10,909 nt of DNA, taken from the NCBI GenBank assembly GCA_009700815.1, contig WLLG01000041.1, positions 1 through 10,909 of the forward strand, read 5' to 3'. Source of the stretch: Actinomycetota bacterium. GTDB taxonomy: Bacteria > Actinomycetota > Acidimicrobiia > Acidimicrobiales > Microtrichaceae. A model generated the notes under the pieces. It ran no database searches. It saw nothing but the letters and a program-made list of their open reading frames with translations, and was not told the DNA's origin. Of this stretch, positions 1 to 6,771 are shown in pieces (positions within the stretch are counted from its first letter, which is position 1; the number at the start of each line of letters is the position of its first letter). The position numbers and the translations under genes are program-made.

Positions 1-994
1 CGGAGATCAGCATGAGTTTGGAACAGTTCGGCCCGGCACCATAGACAATCCGAGTGCTATCCGGAGACACCGAAGGAGCACAGATCTGATCAGCCGAAAC
101 CAAAGTCGTACGAGTCAGAGAGTCAGTGGCGATTCGGATCATTTCCTTACCGCTTTTGTCTGGGCCCACCGCAATAATGAAGCTGCCGTCAGAGGAAAAT
201 GTCGGTTCATCGGCAGAGAGAAATGTGGGAGTCAGGGCATCTGATCCCGAGGTGGCAGCAGCGAGGGTGTAGGGGTTATCAGTTCCTGGGATTACCGACT
301 CGAGCAGCATGAGGTCATCGGACTTTGAGCTAGCGAGACCCACCATCGAACGTGTCGAGGGGTCACCGATTCGCATCACAGCGGCGCCCGTGCGGTCTAC
401 GACTTTGACCACATTGCCCAGAACTCCCTCGGGCATTGGCACACGGTAGACGCCTTGGCCGGCAGAAAGCGGCTTGGGGGTAGTCGCCCTTGGTTCGGCC
501 ATATCGGCAGTCCCGACGGCAATGTATGCAATCTGCGCACCCGTCGGATCCCAGGCCAACAGAATGTGTTCACCAATATCTGCAAGAACTGCGTCAGCAG
601 CAAGGACCACCGCAGCGCCACCTGTTGAGGGCACGACCACGAGCGCACCATCGGTACGCAGGTAGGCAATCAGGTCGCCTGTTGGGGCCACTGCAATCGC
701 ACCCAGACCGGTTGGGCCCCTAGCCGCGTCAGTTGCGACTTGAATCGGCGGCTCGGCCCCCGTGCCGCTGAGCACGAGCCCTGTGGAGGTGACATAGGCA
801 ACCCTGTCGGTTGGTAGCGGGCCCTGGTTGACATCTGTGGTCGTTGTTACTGCGGCCGCTGTGGTGGTTGGCATAACAGAAGTGGTCGTAGAGCTAGAAC
901 TCGCACCAAATGGCGACCCGATCACTGTGAACAGCACTACCCCAACGGCTAGCACCGCAGCAACCCCGCCCAGAGTCCAACCCAGGCTCGTCAC
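1..994 (-). CDS. Membrane-anchored beta-propeller (TolB/WD40-like) protein, 3' end beyond window
   Basis: About 331 codons are open from the start to the left window edge, with no stop. Residues about 4-26 form one hydrophobic segment that would anchor the protein, followed by a Ser/Thr/Ala-rich linker at about 31-55. The remainder carries repeated blade-like motifs typical of TolB/WD40-like propellers: APTGDLIAYL, WDPTGAQIAYI, SSDGSFIIAV and SPDSTRIVYG. The likely topology is a short cytoplasmic N-terminus with the propeller outside the membrane, where it could bind a protein or ligand. No catalytic motif is visible. The GTG at 994 has GAGAG seven bases upstream. A TTG at 1021 in the same frame would add nine polar residues (LTEQAERNG) and supply a positive charge before the anchor, so it is a real alternative. 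The gene diverges from glgP. The specific function is unknown; LpqB-like or other periplasmic sensor proteins are only analogies. Confidence 0.82.
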   Translation of the reverse strand, partial: MTSLGWTLGGVAAVLAVGVVLFTVIGSPFGASSSSTTTSVMPTTTAAAVTTTTDVNQGPLPTDRVAYVTSTGLVLSGTGAEPPIQVATDAARGPTGLGAIAVAPTGDLIAYLRTDGALVVVPSTGGAAVVLAADAVLADIGEHILLAWDPTGAQIAYIAVGTADMAEPRATTPKPLSAGQGVYRVPMPEGVLGNVVKVVDRTGAAVMRIGDPSTRSMVGLASSKSDDLMLLESVIPGTDNPYTLAAATSGSDALTPTFLSADEPTFSSDGSFIIAVGPDKSGKEMIRIATDSLTRTTLVSADQICAPSVSPDSTRIVYGAGPNCSKLMLIS

Positions 995-1244
995 ACCGTT
1001 TCTCTCGGCTTGCTCCGTCAACTTGACCTACCCGTGCACTCACACATCGATACACACAGTACCGGCGGATTCTGAGCAAACCTCTGACATAGTGCCCTCA
1101 GCCGGTAGCCCACTCAGCTGCAGACAACTGCGCCAGCATCTGCACACAGTTCAGTCAGAAGCAGCGAGCCTTTCGTGAACAGACTGTGAACGCTGAGCAG
1201 GTGAGGGTCTGAAATACCCCAACTCGGAGATACCCTCACACTCA
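995..1244. promoter_or_regulatory. Divergent spacer between propeller gene and glgP
   Basis: This 250-bp non-coding stretch must hold the promoters of both flanking genes. On the plus side I see a direct repeat GTGAAC at 1175-1180 and 1186-1191, 11 bp apart and so on the same helical face. I also see an inverted repeat, GTGAGGGT at 1201-1208 and ACCCTCAC at 1232-1239. A possible -10, TACCCT at 1231-1236, lies 8 nt before the glgP ATG and overlaps the right arm of the inverted repeat. On the minus side TACTGT (1061-1056) fits a -10 pattern, but no good -35 is visible. All site roles are inferred from pattern alone. Confidence 0.45.
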
Positions 1245-3866
1245 ATGAAGGCACTCAAAAGTTTCACCGTTCGCCCACAACTCCCCGCACCGCTTGCCGC
1301 GCTTGATCGCCTTTCGAGCAATCTTCGCTGGTCCTGGGATCGCCCGACTCGAGAGTTATTCATCATGGTTGACTCCCAGGCCTGGGACGAAGGCGGCCAT
1401 GACCCTCGGCGCGTGTTGGCCGAAGCTTCAACAGAGCGACTGTTGGAACTCAGCACTGATCCGGTGTTCCTCGAGCGCCTTGCCGCAGCCGATGCGGCTC
1501 TCAGTGCATACCTTGATCTGCCTCGCTGGTATCAACAGGTTGCCGCTCCGAATTCGGGACTTAACGCGGATGCGCCGGCTGAATTCGACTCCAACAAGGC
1601 TGGCGCCATTGCCTATTTCTCTCCTGAGTTCGGCATTTCTGAAGCAGTTCCGCAGTATTCCGGTGGCCTTGGAATTCTTGCTGGGGATCACCTCAAAGCG
1701 GCCTCAGATCTAGGAGTCCCACTCGTAGCAATCGGCCTATTTTACCGGCACGGGTACTTTCGACAGTCGCTCAGCGTGGATGGGTGGCAACAGGAACGAT
1801 TCCCTGACTTGGACCCGCATGCAATGGCCCTGGAGCTGTGTGATGGCGTTCGCATCACCTTGGACCTAGCTGGCGAAACGCTCACGGCGCAGGTTTGGAA
1901 AGCCACAGTGGGCAGAACCCCCCTGTACATGCTCGACGCAGACATTCCCGAGAATCCTGAGTCCTTACAGCTCGTGACAGACCGACTCTACGGAGGCGAT
2001 GTTGAGCATCGTCTGCGTCAAGAGATTCTGCTCGGCGTAGGTGGGATTCGGGCGCTTCGAGCCTTGGGCATTGAGGCCGAGGTCTTCCACACAAACGAAG
2101 GCCACGCCGGATTCTTAGGACTAGAACGGATTCGCGAACATATGAGTAGCGACGGGCTGAGCTTTGATCAGGCTCTGGCTGCGGTCCGCGCTGGCGCCGT
2201 GTTCACCACTCATACTCCTGTGCCCGCTGGCATCGACCGGTTCCCTCGTGAGCTGATGGAGAAATACTTTGGCAGTTGGGCCGCTGCATGCGGAATCTCA
2301 CTTGATCAACTCATGAAGCTTGGCCATCGACCTGAGGAGGCAACCGAGGAGCCATTCAATATGGCTGTCATGGGAATGCGTCTAGCCGAGCGGCGCAACG
2401 GGGTGTCTGCTCTGCATGGCGAGGTGAGCCGAGAGATGTTCGCCGAACTCTGGCCGGGAGTTCCTGAAGAGGAGACCCCAGTTGGCTCGATCACCAATGG
2501 CGTGCACGGTGCCACGTGGGTATCGGCTGAAATCGCCGAGGTGTTATCCGACTCAGTGGGTGAGAACTGGCAGTGGGCCGACGCAGACGCCTGGCAGTCC
2601 ATTCTCACTGTCGATGATCAGGTACTTCAAGACGCACGCGATGCCTCGAAGGTCCGCATGGTGGACCATGTTCGCGACCGCCTGCGGAGCCACGGATTGG
2701 CCCAAGGGCGCTCTTCCTCAGAACTGGAATGGGTCAATACGGCGCTGAGCCCAACTGCACTCACGATCTGCTTTGCGCGACGCATGGCGACCTATAAGCG
2801 AGCTGCACTCTTGCTGAGTCAGCCCGAACGACTCATGCGCTTACTCCTGAACGAGGAGCGGCCGATTCAGTTCATTTTTGCGGGCAAGGCGCACCCCGCC
2901 GATGAGTTGGGCAAGGAACTCATCCGTCAGATTGTCGCCTTCTCGAACGACCCGCAGATCCGCGATCGTTTTATGTTTGTCGAGGATTACGACATGGCGT
3001 TGGCACGCTCGCTCGTGCAAGGTGCAGATGTCTGGCTCAATACTCCTGTGCGTCCCATGGAAGCCTCGGGCACGAGTGGCATGAAGGCTGTACTAAACGG
3101 AGCTCTGCATTGCTCGGTGTTGGATGGCTGGTGGGCCGAATGCTTTAGTTCAGGTAGTGATGAGGATTCCGCCCCCGGGCAATCATTTGGGCCGAACGGT
3201 TGGGCAATCTCATCGGCTGAATCAATCCCGGATGAGGCTCGTCGAATCGAGCTTGAGGCAAACAGTTTGTTCGAATTGCTTGAGACTCAGATCATTCCGC
3301 TGTACTACGACCAAGCCGATTCGCAGGAGTCTTTTTCTGGGGCTTGGCTGACGAGGGTGAAAGAAAACTTCCGCACGTTGGGCCCCTTTGTAGGTGCGCA
3401 TCGAATGGTCAGGGACTACGTAGAAGGCCTGTACATCCCCGCAGCTGCCAGAGCCGTGGCACTCTCGAGCGACGACTTTGCTGGGGCTCGCACGCTCGCA
3501 GCGTTCCATTCACGGCTGGAATCCGAATGGCATCAGGTTCATGTTGACCGCATTGAAATCAATGAGGACGTTGCGGAGCTTGGTGCGCAGCGTCAAGTGA
3601 CTGCCAGCGTTGCACTAGGTGGTCTTGACCCCAGCGAAGTTGATGTTCAGTTGCTCGTTGGCCACGTTGGCCAGTCCGGCGAACTCGAGGACACCCAGAC
3701 AGTTCTCTTGCAGGTGCACGGCCACGAGGATGAGCAGCACCTTCGTTATACGGGCACAGCGGTGCTGAGTACTGCTGGGCGGATGGGTGTCACTGCCCGA
3801 GTCGTCCCTCGCCATGATCTGCTCGAGGTACCGATCGAGTTCGGTCTCGTTGCCTGGGCTGGCTAA
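1245..3866 (+). CDS. glgP: Alpha-glucan (glycogen) phosphorylase, DUF3417-containing type
   Basis: This GT35 enzyme uses pyridoxal phosphate and inorganic phosphate to release glucose-1-phosphate from the non-reducing ends of glycogen or maltodextrin in the cytoplasm. The 873 residues fit the long bacterial 'alpha-glucan phosphorylase' branch. A DUF3417-like N-terminus (about 10-120) has the NLRWSWDRPTRELF signature. The first catalytic half begins with SPEFGISEAVPQYSGGLGIL (126-145). Further conserved blocks are HTNEGHAGFLGLERIRE and THTPVPAGIDRF. The PLP site lies in EASGTSGMKAV, with K614 as the expected Schiff-base lysine. After about residue 740 there is a beta-rich C-terminal domain ending in LVAWAG, as is common in this branch. 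The MKALKSFTVRPQLP start matches relatives. The only purine-rich SD candidate, GGAGA at 1226-1230, is 14 nt away, so a leaderless or near-leaderless mRNA is plausible. The stop overlaps the convergent hydratase gene. No other glycogen gene is in the window. Confidence 0.97.
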   Translation: MKALKSFTVRPQLPAPLAALDRLSSNLRWSWDRPTRELFIMVDSQAWDEGGHDPRRVLAEASTERLLELSTDPVFLERLAAADAALSAYLDLPRWYQQVAAPNSGLNADAPAEFDSNKAGAIAYFSPEFGISEAVPQYSGGLGILAGDHLKAASDLGVPLVAIGLFYRHGYFRQSLSVDGWQQERFPDLDPHAMALELCDGVRITLDLAGETLTAQVWKATVGRTPLYMLDADIPENPESLQLVTDRLYGGDVEHRLRQEILLGVGGIRALRALGIEAEVFHTNEGHAGFLGLERIREHMSSDGLSFDQALAAVRAGAVFTTHTPVPAGIDRFPRELMEKYFGSWAAACGISLDQLMKLGHRPEEATEEPFNMAVMGMRLAERRNGVSALHGEVSREMFAELWPGVPEEETPVGSITNGVHGATWVSAEIAEVLSDSVGENWQWADADAWQSILTVDDQVLQDARDASKVRMVDHVRDRLRSHGLAQGRSSSELEWVNTALSPTALTICFARRMATYKRAALLLSQPERLMRLLLNEERPIQFIFAGKAHPADELGKELIRQIVAFSNDPQIRDRFMFVEDYDMALARSLVQGADVWLNTPVRPMEASGTSGMKAVLNGALHCSVLDGWWAECFSSGSDEDSAPGQSFGPNGWAISSAESIPDEARRIELEANSLFELLETQIIPLYYDQADSQESFSGAWLTRVKENFRTLGPFVGAHRMVRDYVEGLYIPAAARAVALSSDDFAGARTLAAFHSRLESEWHQVHVDRIEINEDVAELGAQRQVTASVALGGLDPSEVDVQLLVGHVGQSGELEDTQTVLLQVHGHEDEQHLRYTGTAVLSTAGRMGVTARVVPRHDLLEVPIEFGLVAWAG

Positions 3867-4693
3867 GCGAAGTTGGCGTGGCCGGGTCCATCACTCAGAA
3901 ACGACTGGACTCCCACTGCGGCATCGGGAGTTGTAAACGATTCCACAAACAGGTTCTGCTCGAGCAGTAATCCATCCTCTAACGAACCTTCTAGGCCTTG
4001 GTCTATTGCTGATTTCGCTAAGCGCAGCGCGTGCTGCGGTCCAGCGGCAAGGCTCTGAGCCCAGGCGGTGGCCTCGGCAAGAACTTGATCCGGTTCTACA
4101 ATTCTGTTGACTAGGCCTATGCGAAGGGCCTCATCAGCGAGAATCATGCGACCCGAAAAAATCAGTTCCTTCGCAACCGATGACCCCACCAGCCGGCTCA
4201 GGCGTTGCGTCCCGCCGCCGCCCGGGATGATGCCGAGCAGAATCTCGGGCTGACCAAAACGAGCCGATCCTGAAGCAAGGCGAAAATCGCATGCCAGCGC
4301 AAGCTCGCAGCCGCCACCAAGGGCCACTCCAGACACTGCCGCAATGCTTGGGCAAGGCAACGCAGCTACTGCGTTGAGCGCACCCAGAAAAGCCGTGCCG
4401 ATCTGAGTAATTCGTTCAGGTGAGGACAGCCCAAACTCTCCCTCGGGAGTTCCTTGCGCGAACTGGGTGATATCTGCGCCAGCAGCGAAGGCCCGACCGT
4501 TACCCGTGATGACCACCGCTCGGATACTCGCGTCTAGAGACAAAGCTGTTGCAGCTTGTTGCAACTCATTGAGTAGTTCCACGCTCAGCGCATTTACCTT
4601 GCCGTTATTGAGCGTGATGATGGCCACGCCGTCGGCTTGCACCTCGGTCAGGATCAATTCGGTGCTTGGTTCTTGGTGTATCTCATTCGACAT
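3863..4693 (-). CDS. Enoyl-CoA hydratase/isomerase family protein (crotonase fold)
   Basis: The 276-residue protein has standard crotonase length. It probably hydrates a trans-2-enoyl-CoA to 3-hydroxyacyl-CoA in fatty-acid or related acyl-CoA breakdown, in the cytoplasm. The CoA and oxyanion-hole segments are visible: FAAGADI (69-75) and GVALGGGCELALACDFRLA (122-140). Both acidic residues expected of true hydratases are present, E130 in GGGCE and E150 in FGQPEI, followed by GIIPGGGGTQRL. The C-terminal helix ends GPGHANF, a common ending in the family. The start ATG lies inside the end of the upstream kinase gene (11-bp overlap) and has no strong SD, so translation is probably coupled to the kinase. 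The stop TAG shares CTAA with the glgP stop on the other strand. Substrate chain length cannot be judged. An isomerase or another crotonase activity remains possible, but the two glutamates favour hydratase. Confidence 0.94.
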   Translation of the reverse strand: MSNEIHQEPSTELILTEVQADGVAIITLNNGKVNALSVELLNELQQAATALSLDASIRAVVITGNGRAFAAGADITQFAQGTPEGEFGLSSPERITQIGTAFLGALNAVAALPCPSIAAVSGVALGGGCELALACDFRLASGSARFGQPEILLGIIPGGGGTQRLSRLVGSSVAKELIFSGRMILADEALRIGLVNRIVEPDQVLAEATAWAQSLAAGPQHALRLAKSAIDQGLEGSLEDGLLLEQNLFVESFTTPDAAVGVQSFLSDGPGHANFA

Positions 4694-5570
4694 CTCGGCG
4701 AGGATACTTCCAACGCCAGCGGTTGCCCTTGTGCCGCGGCAGTCGACTGTTTAACGAGTCGGCGAGAATTTGGGCATCGGGGCGTTCCGTGGGCAGTTCC
4801 GAGAGCGCTCCCATCATCCATCGCCGTTGTGTCGCAGTCGGCTCTGAGTCGTTCGAGCGCACCTCGGCAAAGCTGATGCCATGTGGTTGAGAGAACTCCC
4901 AATGCCACAGGGTTGCCGCAAGAGCAAAGACATCCGAAGCCCGATCAGGGGGAGCACCGCGAAACCGCTCTGGTGCAGCGTAAGCGGGAGTGAAGCCCAC
5001 AACTCCGAGGGTGCCATCTCCGCCCCCGAGTAGCGAAGCCATTCCGAAATCAGCTAACAGCGGCTGACCTGATTCGCCAAACAGAATGTTGGCAGGCGAG
5101 ATATCACCGTGGATCACCCCTGCGCTATGTGCTTCTGCCAACGTCAAAAACAGACTCGCAGCCAGATCTGGCGTTCTAGGCACTGGCGCAGCGGGTGGGA
5201 GTCGGAGTGAGAGTGGGAGTGAGAGTGGGAGTGCAGAATCCTCGGCTCGGGCTTGGATGCAATCTCGCAGGGATCCGCTAGGCGCAAAATCTAAGAGCAG
5301 CCAAGCTGTCCCATCAGCAGCAACGCCAACTTGATGCAGAGAGATTGCTCCTTCAACCTGGCTCAACCTAGAGAGCGCTCTTGCTTCACGCTGCAACCGC
5401 TCAGCGGCCAACGCATCCCCACCCCGAATCGGCAGCAGCTTGATTGCAAAGTCGCGTCCCGACTGAGTGTCCCGCGCTCTCCAGACAGTGCAAGAGCTAC
5501 CAGATCCCAGTGGCTCAATCAGGCGAATCCGGGTGGGTAAACCGATCAACTGCGGGCGGTCAGCGTTCAT
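4683..5570 (-). CDS. Soluble Ser/Thr protein kinase, single kinase domain
   Basis: The 295 residues form almost entirely one Hanks-type kinase domain. I see the glycine loop GSGSSCTV (22-29), the ATP lysine K44 in FAIKLL, a helix-C glutamate near E62, and the catalytic loop HGDISPANILF with D156 and N161. DFG is at 174-176 and APE at 199-201, followed by D213 and R263. HRD is replaced by HGD (non-RD type) and the usual lysine two residues after the catalytic Asp is Ser. Both changes occur in actinobacterial kinases, so activity is likely but unproven. No membrane segment or sensor domain follows. An LPLSLPLSLRLPP insert between about residues 115 and 128 is encoded by a hexanucleotide repeat. 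I chose ATG 5570 because GAAGAG sits six bases upstream; a TTG at 5588 is a weaker alternative adding six residues. The kinase lies first in a two-gene unit with the hydratase. Its substrate is unknown. Confidence 0.92.
   Translation of the reverse strand: MNADRPQLIGLPTRIRLIEPLGSGSSCTVWRARDTQSGRDFAIKLLPIRGGDALAAERLQREARALSRLSQVEGAISLHQVGVAADGTAWLLLDFAPSGSLRDCIQARAEDSALPLSLPLSLRLPPAAPVPRTPDLAASLFLTLAEAHSAGVIHGDISPANILFGESGQPLLADFGMASLLGGGDGTLGVVGFTPAYAAPERFRGAPPDRASDVFALAATLWHWEFSQPHGISFAEVRSNDSEPTATQRRWMMGALSELPTERPDAQILADSLNSRLPRHKGNRWRWKYPRRDVE
5199..5234. repeat. Imperfect hexanucleotide tandem repeat (GAGTNN x6) inside the kinase gene
   Basis: Six consecutive six-base units read GAGTCG, GAGTGA, GAGTGG, GAGTGA, GAGTGG and GAGTGC on the plus strand; the middle four form a perfect 12-bp unit repeated twice. 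Read on the coding (minus) strand the repeat gives alternating Leu-Pro and Leu-Ser/Leu-Arg dipeptides. Unit gain or loss would stay in frame and only change the length of a loop between the kinase lobes and helix E. Confidence 0.9.
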
Positions 5571-5635
5571 ACTGAACTCTTCTGACAATCAGCGGACTCT
5601 GAGTTCTCATCTGTTCTTAGTTCCCCACTCACGGC

Positions 5636-5641
5636 TACTCT
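5636..5641 (+). promoter_or_regulatory. Candidate -10 element for the Fur-family gene (leaderless)
   Basis: TACTCT fits TANNNT and is followed by exactly six bases (GAAAAG) and then the ATG at 5648. This spacing would place transcription start at or next to the A of the start codon, giving a leaderless mRNA. No SD at a useful distance and no convincing -35 are visible. Confidence 0.5.
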
Positions 5642-5647
5642 GAAAAG

Positions 5648-6163
5648 ATGTCGACACAGGCACCGAGCGCTGTCCCGCGTTCAACCACGAAGACAGATGC
5701 AGCCTCAGCCAAAAAATCGGCCGAGGAACTTCATCTCACTGCTTCGCAGCGTCTTCGATCACAGAACCTCCGTTATACCCCTTCTCGGAGGGCTCTGGTA
5801 GAAATTTTGGCCTGTTCAGACCGGCCACTCACCATTCCTGAAATCCTTGGGCATGACTCTTCGTTGGCCCAAAGCAGCGCATACCGCAACCTGACTGAAC
5901 TAATCGAGGCAGGAATCGTGCACCGCCTGATCGCCGGTGATGAGTACAGCCACTTTGAACTCGCCGAAGACCTGACCTCGCATCACCATCACTTGGTGTG
6001 CACGCAGTGTGGCCGCGTGGCCGACATAACGCTGAGTGACGAGGTGGAAAGATCAATTGATCGGGCCCTCGAAGCTGCAGCAAGTTCAGTTGGGTTCTTA
6101 GCTGAGCATCATCGACTTGATGTGCTTGGTCGCTGCGCAACCTGCACCTCGGCCCGAAGCTAA
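5648..6163 (+). CDS. Fur-family metal-responsive transcriptional regulator
   Basis: The 171-residue protein has the Fur layout. A winged helix (about 30-95) includes RYTPSRRALVEIL and the recognition helix SSAYRNLTELIEAGIVHRL. A metal-binding dimerisation domain follows, with HHHHLVCTQCG (H112-H115, C118, C121) and a second CxxC pair, C163 and C166, in GRCATC. The two CxxC pairs would form the usual structural zinc site. Such proteins bind operator DNA when loaded with Fe, Zn or another metal and repress uptake or oxidative-stress genes. I cannot decide between Fur, Zur and PerR types: the regulatory ligands are not diagnostic by eye and no metal transporter is adjacent. The first about 28 residues are a polar, low-complexity extension (Ser/Thr/Ala/Lys) longer than in most relatives. 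The gene diverges from the kinase with a 77-bp spacer and converges on the NFU gene with a 27-bp gap. Confidence 0.93.
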   Translation: MSTQAPSAVPRSTTKTDAASAKKSAEELHLTASQRLRSQNLRYTPSRRALVEILACSDRPLTIPEILGHDSSLAQSSAYRNLTELIEAGIVHRLIAGDEYSHFELAEDLTSHHHHLVCTQCGRVADITLSDEVERSIDRALEAAASSVGFLAEHHRLDVLGRCATCTSARS

Positions 6164-6190
6164 ACAGGTTGAATCTGTGCGACTGACGCT

Positions 6191-6451
6191 TTACAGGGTG
6201 ACTGCTGTTCCAAGCTCAGCGTTCTCACCCGGCTGAACAACTGCAGTCACGCCAGGCACGCGGTCAATCATGATCCGCTCAATTCCTGCCTTCATCGTCA
6301 CGGTGGAAGCAGGGCAACTCACACAGGCACCCGAAAGTTCAACAATCACAATGCCTGATTCCTGATCGACATCAATCAAGGTGATGTCTCCGCCATCAGC
6401 CTGAATGGCTGGCCGGATGATCTCGATGACTACTTCAACTTCAGCCTGCAC
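6191..6451 (-). CDS. NFU/NifU C-terminal-domain Fe-S cluster carrier
   Basis: The 86 residues form a single NifU-like (NFU) domain. Helix 1 reads VEVVIEIIRPAIQADGGDI, followed by a beta pair and the cluster motif GACVSCP, with C43 and C46 spaced CxxC. A second helix (TVTMKAGIERIM) and a VPGVTAVVQ strand complete the fold. Proteins of this kind dimerise through the CxxC to hold and deliver an Fe-S cluster to apo-proteins in the cytoplasm. I placed the start at GTG 6451 because it gives the standard domain N-terminus and has GAAGTAGG ending four bases upstream. An upstream GTG at 6550 would add 33 residues that do not resemble the family. No scaffold or desulfurase genes are adjacent, so it looks like a stand-alone carrier. 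It diverges from the small membrane-protein gene. Confidence 0.92.
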   Translation of the reverse strand: MQAEVEVVIEIIRPAIQADGGDITLIDVDQESGIVIVELSGACVSCPASTVTMKAGIERIMIDRVPGVTAVVQPGENAELGTAVTL

Positions 6452-6481
6452 GATGCCTACTTCACTCGGGGGAACAAAGAT

Positions 6482-6538
6482 TTGTGCACAAGCACACGTT
6501 CCACGATCTAGATGATGGTTCTTCGCTGCCCCTATAAC
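6482..6538. promoter_or_regulatory. Divergent spacer with two palindromes and a -10-like box
   Basis: The 115-bp gap between the NFU gene and the small membrane-protein gene contains a perfect 10-bp palindrome, TTGTGCACAA (6482-6491), and a perfect 8-bp palindrome, ATCTAGAT (6506-6513). It also holds TATAAC (6533-6538), five of six bases to the -10 consensus on the plus strand. The palindromes could be operators, and the box could drive the small gene with a short leader. Roles are inferred; no -35 is clear. Confidence 0.35.
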
Positions 6539-6566
6539 AACCCCGCGCACTAGGTTTGTGTTCCAG

Positions 6567-6761
6567 ATGCTTGATTCCGTGCTCCTCGCTCACCAAGGTG
6601 GTTGGGACGAAATCCTGATGGTGCTCGTTCCAGTAGGTGTGTTTGCGGCACTGCTTTTTCTGGCAAACCAGCGAGCCGCCAAACTCGGTCAACGGAAAGA
6701 ATCCGAAGATGAAGCGGCGCAGGTCATGCCGCCAAAGAATCCCCGCGGCGGACCCCGCTAA
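6567..6761 (+). CDS. Small single-span membrane protein of unknown function
   Basis: The 64-residue product begins MLDSVLLAHQGGWDEIL. It has one strongly hydrophobic segment at about 15-33 (ILMVLVPVGVFAALLFLA), then a basic and acidic tail (NQRAAKLGQRKESEDEAA) and a Pro/Gly/Arg-rich end. It therefore looks like a small inner-membrane protein with a cytoplasmic C-terminus. Similar tiny proteins with a 'GGWDE' motif before one membrane span seem familiar from actinobacteria, but I cannot name a family. The ATG at 6567 is preferred; a GTG at 6558 has AGG three bases upstream and would add three residues. The gene is divergent from NFU and ends 10 bp before the convergent murA stop. The open frame occupies the whole gap between two confident genes, which supports it being real. 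Confidence 0.65.
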   Translation: MLDSVLLAHQGGWDEILMVLVPVGVFAALLFLANQRAAKLGQRKESEDEAAQVMPPKNPRGGPR

Positions 6762-6771
6762 ACCAGGACAG

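Noticed and set aside
828..1178. Plus-strand open frame of 116 codons before glgP
   Set aside because: It is the complement of the propeller protein's anchor and Thr-rich linker; the apparent hydrophobic N-terminus is a by-product of that composition.
5199..5234. Repeat considered as CRISPR-like or phase-variable switch
   Set aside because: Units are six bases with no spacers, and changes in unit number keep the reading frame, so on/off switching would not result.
6164..6190. ACAG...CTGT hairpin between the Fur-family and NFU genes
   Set aside because: A four-base-pair stem with no T-run is too weak for an intrinsic terminator.
6452..6550. N-terminal extension of the NFU protein from GTG 6550, including a Cys-X-Cys
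   Set aside because: The extension does not resemble NFU proteins, and GTG 6451 has a better SD and gives the normal domain length.
6740..6771. Possible terminator hairpin (GCGG...CCGC) at the end of the small membrane-protein gene
   Set aside because: The stem is only four base pairs and no T-run follows.
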